64,000 nucleotides of DNA from W2P13-069 sp051876105. Lineage in GTDB: Bacteria; Actinomycetota; Coriobacteriia; Coriobacteriales; QAMH01. Within the stretch, counting starts at the first letter, position 1. Each line of letters starts with the position of its first letter. The notes beneath the pieces are model-generated. The model was given only the letters and a program-made list of their open reading frames with translations. It was not told the origin of the DNA and made no database searches. Where the stretch lies: positions 1-64,000 of the forward strand of contig JBJEHN010000065.1 of the NCBI GenBank assembly GCA_051876105.1, written 5' to 3'. Shown piece after piece: positions 7,998-15,806 of the stretch. Position numbers and translations under genes: made by a program.

Positions 7998-8663
7998 ATG
8001 GCACACATCGACCTGGACAAGAAGATCCTGGACAAGTCCGAGCGCTTTGCGCAGGAGAACCGCGAGCTGCTGGACGCGCACGGCGTCTTCATGATCGACC
8101 TGCTCGCAAGCCCGGGTGCCGGCAAGACCTCCACCATCAAGGCCACCATCAACGCCCTGCGCGAGAAGTACAGCATCGCCATCATCGAAGGCGACATCGC
8201 CAGCAACGTGGACGCAGTGCGCATCAAGGAGATGGGCATCCCCGCCGTGCAGATCAACACCGGCGGCAGCTGCCATCTCGAGGGCGACATGATCAACAAG
8301 GCCCTCAAGGTGCTCGACTTGGCCAACACCGACCTCATCATCATCGAGAACGTGGGCAACCTGGTCTGCCCCACGGACTTCTACCTGGGCGAAGACGTCA
8401 AGGTCATGATCCTCTCCGTGCCCGAAGGCGACGACAAGCCCCTCAAGTACCCCGGCATCTTCCAGGCGGCCAAGGCCATCATCCTCAACAAGGTCGACAC
8501 GCTGCCCGTCTTCGACTTCGACATGCCGGCCTTCGAGGAGCGCATCCTCAACCTCAACCCCCAGGCCCCGCTCTTCAAGATCGCAGCCACCAAGGAAAAC
8601 GGCGTCGAGGGCTGGACCACCTGGCTCACCGAGCAGATCGAAGCCGCCAAGGCGGGCAGGTAG
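7998..8663 (+). CDS. hypB: Hydrogenase nickel-incorporation GTPase HypB
   Basis: 221 aa SIMIBI-class GTPase. The P-loop is LLASPGAGKTST (about 34-45), the switch region EGDIASNVDA, the dimer metal site GGSCHLEG, and the base-recognition motif NKVD. The N-terminal CXXCGC nickel site and the His-rich stretch of some HypBs are absent, so this is the minimal form. It drives GTP-dependent nickel insertion with HypA. It is the last gene of the tat-hyp operon; a repeat element and a strong terminator follow. Confidence 0.95.
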   Translation: MAHIDLDKKILDKSERFAQENRELLDAHGVFMIDLLASPGAGKTSTIKATINALREKYSIAIIEGDIASNVDAVRIKEMGIPAVQINTGGSCHLEGDMINKALKVLDLANTDLIIIENVGNLVCPTDFYLGEDVKVMILSVPEGDDKPLKYPGIFQAAKAIILNKVDTLPVFDFDMPAFEERILNLNPQAPLFKIAATKENGVEGWTTWLTEQIEAAKAGR

Positions 8664-8680
8664 GCCCAGAGCGGCTCAAT

Positions 8681-8860
8681 GTCATTTCGACCAAGCGAAC
8701 GTCAGTGAGCGCGTGGAGAAATCTCAGGTGGAGCCGCCGGGACCGTAACCCGAGACACGGCCTTGCAGCTCAACCTGAGATTTCTCCACTCCGGCGCTGA
8801 TCGCGCCTACGGTCGAAATGACGCTCCGAGGGTCGGCGCTGCCGCGGCGGTCGAAATGAC
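8681..8860. repeat. Palindromic repeat, family B (GTCATTTCGACC type), copy 1
   Basis: The core, 8681-8822, begins GTCATTTCGACC and ends GGTCGAAATGAC. Inner arms GAGAAATCTCAGG and CCTGAGATTTCTC make an imperfect inverted repeat of about 142 bp. A second end copy, GGTCGAAATGAC, lies at 8849-8860. Related copies are at 27534-27674 and 56597-56773. It has no coding sense. Confidence 0.85.
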
Positions 8861-8906
8861 GGCCTGGAGCGGCTCAGCAGCTTCATTCTGGTTGTCAGCC
8901 CTCAAC

Positions 8907-8940
8907 GAAAAGGACCCGCGCTTGGCGGGTCCTTTCGCGT
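8907..8940. terminator. Terminator between hypB and the convergent membrane-protein gene
   Basis: An 11-bp perfect stem AAAGGACCCGC/GCGGGTCCTTT with a 5-nt loop, flanked by A-rich and T-rich bases, can serve both strands. Confidence 0.75.
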
Positions 8941-8957
8941 TTGCTGCTTGCCTGGGC

Positions 8958-9863
8958 TTACTCCTGCGGGGGAACAGGGGCGGCATTGTCGCCTGCGGGA
9001 GCGGGCTGGGGCGCCTCCGCGTAGGGCGCGGCGGGCGGGATGCAGTCGCCCGGCGCCGCAGGGGCCTGGCGGAAGCTGCGCACCTTGTGGATGTAGACGC
9101 AGTTGATGATCAGCAGCGCCATGGTGATGAGGCGGCAGCCCAGCAGGGCGATGACCGCGCCGATGATCGACCACACGAAGGCGCCGGTGAGCTTGTCCGG
9201 GTTGGAGGCGTTGCGCAGGCTGAGCACGGAGGCCACCAGCGTGACCGCGCAGCCCAGGACGTCGACGATGACGAAGAACCAGATGAGGGCGATGATCAGC
9301 TTGCTGACCGTGTCGCCTACCTCGCCCACCGTGTAGTTGCCCACAGGATCGCCGGCGTGCGCGTAGAGCCCGTTGGCGTCGCTGAGCACCACAATCAGGT
9401 CGAGGTAGTCTTCCTCCGTAACCTGCTGCAGGGCGATGCCGAACTCGCGCATGTCCTCCACGCCAAGCCCAACGAAGCTGAGCGCGAGCTGGTGGGCGTC
9501 GATGTCGGCGCCGGACTTTTTGGCCATGCTCTTGGGCATCTTCTCGATCTGCGCGGCGTCACCACCCTGGATGACCTGGCCGAGCTCGTGGACCGCGGAG
9601 ATGTCGTTGTTGACGACCAGCAGCGAGAAGTCGGTCAGCGAGGTGCCGGTGATCTCCTCCATGGCGTCTGAGATCTCTCCCATGTAGCCTTCGATGTCAA
9701 AGGGCTGGTCTGCGACGGGATCGACGAGCTCTTTCTCGACAGCCGTGGTGAAGGTGGCCGAGCAGGCGCCCAGGCCGAGGACGAAGACGATGCCCAAGAT
9801 AGAGAGGACGATGGTGGCGATGCTCAGCCCGCGCACCACCTTTGAAGAGGACTCGTGCTCCAT
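8958..9863 (-). CDS. Hypothetical membrane protein, four predicted TM segments
   Basis: 301 aa, family not recognised. Residues about 9-33 form a hydrophobic segment with LGLGACSA near its end. This resembles a lipobox, but there is no strong charge pattern to prove a lipoprotein. A soluble stretch of about 150 residues follows (rich in Asp/Glu, probably extracytoplasmic), then three membrane segments (about 186-206, 208-226 and 234-258) and a Pro/Ala-rich tail. The last three helices recall DUF4190-like membrane proteins. GAGAAT precedes ATG 9863. It is monocistronic between two terminators, so the context gives no role. Confidence 0.6.
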   Translation of the reverse strand: MEHESSSKVVRGLSIATIVLSILGIVFVLGLGACSATFTTAVEKELVDPVADQPFDIEGYMGEISDAMEEITGTSLTDFSLLVVNNDISAVHELGQVIQGGDAAQIEKMPKSMAKKSGADIDAHQLALSFVGLGVEDMREFGIALQQVTEEDYLDLIVVLSDANGLYAHAGDPVGNYTVGEVGDTVSKLIIALIWFFVIVDVLGCAVTLVASVLSLRNASNPDKLTGAFVWSIIGAVIALLGCRLITMALLIINCVYIHKVRSFRQAPAAPGDCIPPAAPYAEAPQPAPAGDNAAPVPPQE

Positions 9864-9984
9864 GAGATTCTCCTTTCAGATGAAGAGGCTGGTACCCCGC
9901 CCCGAGTATACCCCGCATAATCCACAGCCAGCTAACGGCCGTGTAAGACCGGTGTCCCCTTGTGTCCCCAGCAGAGAGGCCCAA

Positions 9985-10012
9985 AGAAGAGCGCGCCCCG
10001 GAGGGCGCGTCC
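9985..10012 (-). terminator. Terminator of the NhaC-family transporter gene
   Basis: The stem GCGCGCCC/GGGCGCGT is followed on the minus strand by TCTTCTTT, 25-50 bp past the transporter stop. Confidence 0.6.
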
Positions 10013-10037
10013 TGGAAGGGTGTTGCAGCGCTGCGGT

Positions 10038-11573
10038 TTACTCAGCAGCAGCGGCAGGCTGGATGTCCTTGACGGACTTGCCGCAGACCTTCTTGATCAC
10101 CAACAGGGTGCCGATGACCAGCACCACGCCGATGGGCAGGCAGATCACGGCGCTCTTGACAAAGCCCGCGATCACAAAGCACACAAAGCTCACGGCCGCC
10201 ATGGTGAGGACGTAGGGCAGCTGGGTGTTCACATGCTCGATGTGGTTCATGTTGGCGCCCGCAGATGCCATGACCGTGGTGTCCGAGATGGGGCTGCAGT
10301 GATCGCCGGCAACGGCGCCCGCCAGGCAGGCGGAGATGCCGATGGTGAGCAGGGTGGGCTCGTTGGCGAAGATGGGCAGCACGATGGGGATCAGGATGCC
10401 GAAGGTGCCCCAGCTGGTGCCGGTGGCGAAGGCGAGACCCAGGGCCACCAGGAAGATGATGGCGGGAAGCATGGCGTAGAGGCCCGCAGCCGCGCCCTCC
10501 ATCACGCCGGCCACGAAGACGTCGGCGCCCAGCAGGCTGGTCATGTTCTTGAGGCTCACGGCAAAGGTGAGGACCAAGATGGCGGGGACCATGGCGTTGA
10601 AGCCGGCCACGAAGGAGGAGGTGGCGCCCTTGAAGGTCACCACGCGGCGGGCCAGCAGGTAGATAAAGCTGAAGCACAGGGCGATGAGGGAGCCCCAGGG
10701 CAGCGCCGCGAGGGGGTCCGTGTCGGCAAAGGCGCCGATGACGTCGTGGTAGGCCTCACCGTCCTCGGCCCAGAAGCCGCCCACGTAGAGCATGCCGACG
10801 ATGCAGCACACGATGAGCACGATGATGGGCAGCAGCATATCCCAGAGGCTGGCGCGCTTGTTCTCGACCGGGGTCTCGTCAGAGAGCGACCCCAGCTCGC
10901 CGTCGCGGTAGGCCTTGAGCTCGGCGGCGGCCATGGGGCCGTAGTCGAAGTTCAAGAACACCAGGCCGATGATGAAGACGATCATCAGCAGGGAGTAGAA
11001 GTTGAAGGGGATGGCGCTGATGAACAGCTCGATGCCGTTGACACCCAGGTCGGCCGCCACGCCGGAGACGGCAGCTGCCCAGGAGGACACCGGCGCGATC
11101 ATGCAGATGGGGGCGGCGGTGGCGTCGATGAGGAAGGCCAGCTTGGCGCGCGAGACGTTCTTGCTATCTGTCAGCGGGCGCATGACGGAGCCCACGGTGA
11201 GGCAGTTGAAGTAGTCGTCCACGAAGATGAGCACGCCCAGGACGAAGGTGGCGATCTGGGTGCCCACGCGGCTCTTGATGTGCTTGGCCGCGAACTTGCC
11301 GAAGGCCGCCGCGCCGCCGGCCACGTTGACCAGGGCAACCAGGATGCCCAGCATCACCAGGAAGATGAAGATGCCGGCGTTGTCTGCCACAGCGGGGATC
11401 ATGCCGTCGTTGATGATGGTGTTCAGCGTGGCAACGGGTGCGAAGCCGGCCACGAGCAGGCCGCCCACCACGATGCCAATGAACAGGGAAGTGTAGGTCT
11501 CCTTGGTGATGAGCGCCAAGACGATTGCCACTATGGGCGGCAGCAGCGCCCACGCGGTGTTGACGAACTCCAT
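10038..11573 (-). CDS. NhaC-family transporter, probable lysine transporter (LysW type)
   Basis: 511 aa with about 11-12 hydrophobic segments and NhaC/YqkI-type wording (GTSWGTFGILIPI, GDHCSPISDTTVMAS). The family name is Na+/H+ antiporter, but members under lysine riboswitches were proposed by comparative genomics to be lysine transporters (LysW). The start at ATG 11573 is fixed by AAGGAGGA 6 bp upstream; a longer frame from 11603 has no such site. The mRNA leader between promoter and start contains the lysine aptamer described below. Lysine import repressed by lysine is therefore the best reading, ahead of plain sodium/proton exchange. Confidence 0.85.
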   Translation of the reverse strand: MEFVNTAWALLPPIVAIVLALITKETYTSLFIGIVVGGLLVAGFAPVATLNTIINDGMIPAVADNAGIFIFLVMLGILVALVNVAGGAAAFGKFAAKHIKSRVGTQIATFVLGVLIFVDDYFNCLTVGSVMRPLTDSKNVSRAKLAFLIDATAAPICMIAPVSSWAAAVSGVAADLGVNGIELFISAIPFNFYSLLMIVFIIGLVFLNFDYGPMAAAELKAYRDGELGSLSDETPVENKRASLWDMLLPIIVLIVCCIVGMLYVGGFWAEDGEAYHDVIGAFADTDPLAALPWGSLIALCFSFIYLLARRVVTFKGATSSFVAGFNAMVPAILVLTFAVSLKNMTSLLGADVFVAGVMEGAAAGLYAMLPAIIFLVALGLAFATGTSWGTFGILIPIVLPIFANEPTLLTIGISACLAGAVAGDHCSPISDTTVMASAGANMNHIEHVNTQLPYVLTMAAVSFVCFVIAGFVKSAVICLPIGVVLVIGTLLVIKKVCGKSVKDIQPAAAAE

Positions 11574-11627
11574 TGCTCTCCTCCTTACGCGGCGGGCGTT
11601 CACGGCGCCGCGCAGGCATGGAGCCAG

Positions 11628-11805
11628 GCGATGTCGTGGCAGCTCTCCGCTGGTTGCGACAGTGCGCAGGATCTTCTCCTGCGCCCCAGGCCACCCCAGC
11701 CCGTTGGGAAGCGGGGGTGCCTTCGGCGGCTGTCCCTTTCGCCCCGGGCCTCCCTAAGCCCGTGCCGGGGGTACTGATGAGAGCCGCACCTCTACCACAC
11801 GTACA
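11628..11805 (-). promoter_or_regulatory. Lysine riboswitch (L box) upstream of the NhaC-family transporter
   Basis: Read on the minus strand, this leader has the conserved pieces of the lysine aptamer in order: AGAGGTGCG after the P1 5' strand, AGTA of the loop-E motif, AGGGACAGCCGCCGAAGG at the core, GGGGTGG, a P5 hairpin (GCGCAGGA...TCCTGCGC) followed by ACTGTCGCA, and GGAGAGCTGCCAC closing P1. P1 pairs GTGGTA (11793-11798) with TGCCAC. A promoter lies immediately upstream. A GC stem (GCGCGGCG/CGCCGCGT) ends just before the ribosome-binding site and no T-run follows it. Control may therefore be on translation, which is inference. Confidence 0.82.
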
Positions 11806-11814
11806 GATATGGAG

Positions 11815-11842
11815 ATTGTAGGGTGATTTCAACGCAGGTCAA
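11815..11842 (-). promoter_or_regulatory. Promoter of the riboswitch-transporter transcript
   Basis: On the minus strand, TTGACC (11842-11837) and TACAAT (11820-11815) are 16 bp apart. Transcription would start near 11808, just upstream of the riboswitch P1 stem. Confidence 0.6.
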
Positions 11843-11878
11843 TTGCGAATACGTGAACTCCCCTCCCCAACGGGGCGG

Positions 11879-11985
11879 AATGGGACAGTGGGGACGTAGC
11901 CTACTGTCCCATTTTTTGGGGTGTAGTTGCATAACATCGTATATTGAAAAGAATGGGACAGTAGGCTACGTCCCCACTGTCCCAC
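11879..11985. repeat. REPIN-like doublet, family A (GGGACAGT palindrome)
   Basis: Two 29-nt units at 11882-11910 and 11955-11983 are exact reverse complements of each other, separated by 44 bp. The unit has ends GGGACAGT...ACTGTCCC and an asymmetric centre (GGGGACGTAGCC). Each unit is itself a hairpin. The doublet lies between the transporter promoter and the mtnA stop, and may also serve as the mtnA terminator. Confidence 0.85.
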
Positions 11986-11989
11986 GCTG

Positions 11990-13039
11990 CTACACGCGCA
12001 GCACGCCCTGCTCGGTGAAAATGCCGGCCAGCAGCTGGTGGGGCGTGACGTCGAAGGCGGGGTTGAACACCGGCACCTCAGCGGGTGCGACGGGCTGCCA
12101 GGCGCCGCCGGCTATGGGCGCGCAGCGCACCTCGTGCGGGTCGCGCTGCTCGATGACGATGTCTGCGCCGCTTGCCAGGCTGCAGTCGAAGGTGCTCTGG
12201 GGCGCCGCCGTGTAGAACGGCACGCCGTGGTGCTGGGCGAGCACCGCCAGCGGGTAGGTGCCGATCTTGTTGGCGAAGTCGCCGTTGGCGCAGATGCGGT
12301 CCGCACCCACCACCACCAGGTCCACCTGCCCCGCCTGCATAAGCGCGCCGGCCATGTTGTCGCACACCAGCGTGCAGGGCACGCCGGCCTGCATGAGCTC
12401 CCAGGCGGTGAGGCGCGCGCCCTGGCCCACGGGGCGGGTCTCGTCTACCCAGACCTTCTCGACCAGGCCCTCCTCCCAGGCATGGTAGATGACAGAGGTG
12501 GCCGTGCCGTAGAAGGCGGTGGCCAGGCTGCCGGCGTTGCAGTGGGTCTCGATGCGCAGGGGGCGGCCCAGGCGCTGCACCAGCTCGCGCAGCTCGGGCA
12601 GGGCGTTGAGCCCTATGGCGCGGCAGCTCTCGACGTCGTCTTCCAGGATCTGCTGCGCCAGAGCGAGCACCTCCGCGGCCAGCTGATCGCGGCCGGCGCC
12701 CAGCTCCACCAGGCCTTCCGCCAGGCTGCGGCAGCGCTCGACGGCCCAGCTCAGGTTGACGGCCGTGGGGCGCACGGCGGCGATCTGCGCGCAGCGTTCG
12801 TCGAGCTGGGCGCGGGTGAGCCCGGCCGGCGCCTCGTTCAGCAGCCACAGCGCCACGGCAAAGGCCCCGGCATCGCCTATCGCCGGGGCGCCGCGCACCG
12901 CCAGCTCCGCGATCGCCGTGCACACCTCGCCCGAGCAGCGGCACTCGAGGAAGCGCAGCTCGTGCGGCAGCAGGCGCTGGTCTACCAGGCGCAGTGCGCC
13001 ATCCGCCCACTCGAGCGTGCGGGGAAGGGACTCCAACAT
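11990..13039 (-). CDS. mtnA: S-methyl-5-thioribose-1-phosphate isomerase
   Basis: 349 aa, full length for MtnA of the eIF2B-like family. It isomerises methylthioribose-1-phosphate to methylthioribulose-1-phosphate in methylthioadenosine salvage. Visible motifs are RGAPAIGDAGA near residue 50, THCNAGSLAT with the catalytic Cys, and GADRICANGDFANKIGTY with the catalytic Asp. It is the last gene of a minus-strand group rlmL/metallopeptidase/mtnA (30 bp gap to the peptidase). No other methionine-salvage gene is in the window, so it may instead join a truncated MTA-to-DHAP type shunt (inference). A REP doublet follows the stop. Confidence 0.93.
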   Translation of the reverse strand: MLESLPRTLEWADGALRLVDQRLLPHELRFLECRCSGEVCTAIAELAVRGAPAIGDAGAFAVALWLLNEAPAGLTRAQLDERCAQIAAVRPTAVNLSWAVERCRSLAEGLVELGAGRDQLAAEVLALAQQILEDDVESCRAIGLNALPELRELVQRLGRPLRIETHCNAGSLATAFYGTATSVIYHAWEEGLVEKVWVDETRPVGQGARLTAWELMQAGVPCTLVCDNMAGALMQAGQVDLVVVGADRICANGDFANKIGTYPLAVLAQHHGVPFYTAAPQSTFDCSLASGADIVIEQRDPHEVRCAPIAGGAWQPVAPAEVPVFNPAFDVTPHQLLAGIFTEQGVLRV

Positions 13040-13069
13040 CAGCTCACACCTCTCTCTGCGTGGCCCGCA

Positions 13070-13438
13070 TCAGCGGTAGCCCATGGCCTCGATCTGCTCC
13101 TCGCTCATCCCAAAGTAATGCCCCACCTCGTGCACCACGGTGCGGCGCACCTCCTCGGCCACCACGGCCGGGTCATCCGAGATGCGCTCGTGCGGGCCCT
13201 TGAAGACGGTAATGCAGTCCGGGTAGTCGTCGATGGAGCCGTAGCCGCTGCCGCGCTCCAGCAGCGAGACCCCGTCGTAGTTGCCCAAGATGTCCTCGCA
13301 GCCCTCTCCGTAGACCGCCGGGTCGGGCTCATCCTCAACGGCGAACACCACGTTGTCGAGCTCTGCCAAGAAGCGCTCCGGGATGGAGTCGATGGCGTCT
13401 TCAACCAAGGCGTCGAACTCCTCGTCTGTGAACATCAT
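13070..13438 (-). CDS. Minimal metallopeptidase (zincin-like, MMP family)
   Basis: 122 aa, typical for this small family of HExxH zincins. The zinc motif is HEVGHYFG with H103, E104 and H107, followed by an MSEEQIEAM segment. The N-terminal FDALVEDAIDSIPERF matches the family opening. Substrate is unknown for the whole family. The start at 13438 is chosen because GAGGAGG lies upstream inside the end of rlmL; the two genes are only 2 bp apart and probably translationally coupled. Confidence 0.85.
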   Translation of the reverse strand: MMFTDEEFDALVEDAIDSIPERFLAELDNVVFAVEDEPDPAVYGEGCEDILGNYDGVSLLERGSGYGSIDDYPDCITVFKGPHERISDDPAVVAEEVRRTVVHEVGHYFGMSEEQIEAMGYR

Positions 13439-13440
13439 GG

Positions 13441-15657
13441 CTAGCCCCTCCTCAGCACGTAGCACTTGTGGATCTTCTGGTTGCGCTGGAAGTCGTCCGG
13501 GATGGTGCGCGCGGTGATGTCGTTGATCACCACGCCCGCCTTCCTGAGGGTCTCGACATCGGGCTTGAAGTCGCGCAGGTTGCAGCTGAAGACGATTGCG
13601 CCCGTGCGGGTGAGCAGGCGGCTGCTGCCGATGAGCAGCTCGGCGTGGTCTGCCTGCACGTCCCAGGTGCGGCGCCCCATCTTCGAGCTGTTGGAGAAGG
13701 TGGGCGGGTCCACGAAGATGAGGTCCCAGCGGTTGCGGCTGTGGCGCTGCTCCTGCACCCAGGCCAGCACGTCGGCACGCTCGAGCTCCATGTGCTCGTT
13801 CTCCATCCCGTTCAGGCGGAAGTTGCGGCGCGTCCACTCCTGGTAGGTGTTCGACATGTCAACCGTGGTGGTGAACTTGGCGCCGCCCGCCGCCGCGTAG
13901 ACGCTGGCGCTGCCCGTGTAGGCGAAGAGGTTGAGGAAGGCCTTGCCCGGGGCTAGCTGGCGCAGCAGCTGGCGGGTGTCGCGGTGGTCGAGGAAGAGGC
14001 CCGTGTCGAGGCGGTCGCCCAGGTCAACCTCGAAGAAGAGGCCGTTTTCCTGCGTGATGAGCTTGCGGCCCTCGTAGGCGGCCTCGCGCTCCTTGCGCGC
14101 GTACTGGCTGCCGCCCTTGGCGCGCAGGCGCTGCTTGGCAAAGACGTCGCCCGGGTCCACGCCCAGCACGGCCGGGATCACGGCCAGGGCATCGGTCATG
14201 CGGCGGGCGGCCTTGGCGGGGTCGATCTTCTTGGGAGCGGCGTACTCGGCTACGTGCACGAGCATCTTGCCCTCGTCTGGGCCGGCACCGTTGTAGACGT
14301 CGACGGCCAGGTTGTAGTCGGGCAGGTCGGCGTCGTAGAGGCGGTAGCAGGAGATGCCCTCCTTCTTGGCCCACTTGCGGCGCTGCTTGTAGACCTTGGC
14401 CAAGCGCGCGGCGAACTGCTCCACCGCGGCGTCGCCCACGTTCACGCTGCGGCCCGCGACCTCCAAGGTGCAGCCGGCAGGCAGCACGGCCTCGCCTTCT
14501 TCGCCGGCGGCCAGGCTGTAGATGCGCACGCTGGCCTCCGTGGCGCCGTTGCGGGCGTCGAGCTCCTGCCGCAGCGGCAGGCCGAGGGCGCTGTCTGCCA
14601 GGGCGTCGGCCGCCAGCAGGCAGAGGGTGTCTGCGCCCTCGATGCCGCGCAGGGCGGCGGCGAGCTGGGCGTAGAGCGCGGGCATCTGGGCGAGCGAGGC
14701 AAAGCGGCCGTCGCCGGCGAGGTTGGCGGCGAGCAGCGTGCCCTGCGGCTGCTCGGCGGCCTGTGGCGCCTGGGGCAGGAAGCTGACGAGCTCCGCCACG
14801 CCTGCACGCTTGGCGCAGGCGGCAGCGTAGGCCAGGGCCGCGGGGTCGGCATCCCAGGCGGTGATCTGCGAGCAGAAGCTCTCGCGGCCGGCCTCGGCGC
14901 GGGCGTCGGCCTCGTCGAGCACGCGGCCCCATGCTTCCTCGTCGTGGCCCAGCCAGCCCTCGAAGCCCCAGTTGCGGCGGTAGATCTGCGGGGCGATGTC
15001 TGCCGCGATCATGGCCGCCTCGATGGCCAGGGTACCCGGGCCGGCAAAGGGGTTGAGCAGCGAGGCCCCGCTGCGGGAGCGCTCGTCCCAGCCGCTCAGC
15101 AGCAGCATGCCGGCGGCGAGGTTCTCGCGCAGGGGCGCGCCTTGGGGCTTGCCCGCGCTGGCATAGCCGCGGCGGTCCAAGCTGGCGCCGGCCAGGTCCA
15201 GGCTCACCGTGGCCTTGTTGTCGTGTATGCCGACGTTGATGCGCACGCTGGGGTTGTCGGTGTCCACATCCGGGCGCTCGCCGCGCAGCTCGCGCAGGCG
15301 GTCGCACACGGCGTCCTTGGAGCGCAGCGCTGTGAAGCGCGTGTCGCGCAGGCGGCCGTTGGTGCCGCGCGCGTCGATGGCGATGGTGCCTTCAGCAGGC
15401 ACGTGCTCTTCCCAAGGAATGGCCTTGACGCCCTCGTAGAGCGCGTCCGCATCGCGCGCGTCGATGCGCGCGAGCGTGAGCAGGACCCTGCTCGCCACGC
15501 GCGACCACAGCAGCGCGCGGTAGGCGTCCTCGGGCCCGCCCTGGAAGGCGACGCCGGCCTTCAGGGGGCGCACCCCGTGCACGCCCGCAGCACGCAGCTC
15601 GTCGCCGAGGACCTTCTCGAACCCCCTCGAGCACGTTGCGAAGAACTCCATAGTCAT
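13441..15657 (-). CDS. rlmL: Bifunctional 23S rRNA methyltransferase RlmL/RlmK (RlmKL)
   Basis: 738 aa fusion, same architecture as E. coli RlmKL. An N-terminal THUMP region (about 45-160) precedes a first methyltransferase (about 165-380; LLNPFAGPGTLAIEAAMIA) for m2G2445, and a second methyltransferase (about 460-738; FLNLFAYTGSASVYAA and DLIFVDPPTFSNSSKM) for m7G2069. In the first domain the expected catalytic NPPYG-type motif is not obvious and may be weakened (AANLAGDG is near its place). The start at 15657 has AAGGAGG 10 bp before. The reading frame extends upstream through a palindromic repeat, which adds spurious residues (MVGQWGQSPLSHF). It is first in the operon with the metallopeptidase and mtnA. 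Confidence 0.88.
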   Translation of the reverse strand: MTMEFFATCSRGFEKVLGDELRAAGVHGVRPLKAGVAFQGGPEDAYRALLWSRVASRVLLTLARIDARDADALYEGVKAIPWEEHVPAEGTIAIDARGTNGRLRDTRFTALRSKDAVCDRLRELRGERPDVDTDNPSVRINVGIHDNKATVSLDLAGASLDRRGYASAGKPQGAPLRENLAAGMLLLSGWDERSRSGASLLNPFAGPGTLAIEAAMIAADIAPQIYRRNWGFEGWLGHDEEAWGRVLDEADARAEAGRESFCSQITAWDADPAALAYAAACAKRAGVAELVSFLPQAPQAAEQPQGTLLAANLAGDGRFASLAQMPALYAQLAAALRGIEGADTLCLLAADALADSALGLPLRQELDARNGATEASVRIYSLAAGEEGEAVLPAGCTLEVAGRSVNVGDAAVEQFAARLAKVYKQRRKWAKKEGISCYRLYDADLPDYNLAVDVYNGAGPDEGKMLVHVAEYAAPKKIDPAKAARRMTDALAVIPAVLGVDPGDVFAKQRLRAKGGSQYARKEREAAYEGRKLITQENGLFFEVDLGDRLDTGLFLDHRDTRQLLRQLAPGKAFLNLFAYTGSASVYAAAGGAKFTTTVDMSNTYQEWTRRNFRLNGMENEHMELERADVLAWVQEQRHSRNRWDLIFVDPPTFSNSSKMGRRTWDVQADHAELLIGSSRLLTRTGAIVFSCNLRDFKPDVETLRKAGVVINDITARTIPDDFQRNQKIHKCYVLRRG

Positions 15658-15697
15658 AAGCAACTGGCCTCCTTTTTGGCCTTGAGATGGATGGCGG

Positions 15698-15804
15698 AAA
15701 TGGGACAGTGGGGACTGTCCCCACTGTCCCACCACTGTCCCATATGTTGCAAAGGGCGACGCTTTAAGAACATGGGGCGGTGGGAACCGCTCCCGCTGCC
15801 CCGC
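15698..15804. repeat. Family A palindromic repeats, doublet
   Basis: The first unit, at 15702-15730, is a perfect GGGACAGTGGGGA/TCCCCACTGTCCC palindrome with an extra ACTGTCCCA to 15741. A diverged unit at 15774-15802 (GGGGCGGTGGGA...TCCCGCTGCCCC) keeps the pairing through compensating changes. They sit between the rlmL start and the stop of the next minus-strand gene, where they could end that gene's transcript. Confidence 0.8.
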
Positions 15805-15806
15805 TT

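Noticed and set aside
10038..11777. Long plus-strand frame over the NhaC-type gene
   Set aside because: Antisense of a clear membrane transporter; its His/Asp/Gly-rich composition is typical of shadows.
15658..15735. N-terminal extension MVGQWGQSPLSHF on RlmKL, and similar MGTVPTVPF starts on pncB and others
   Set aside because: These residues are the chance translation of the family A palindrome; the real starts have ribosome-binding sites downstream.
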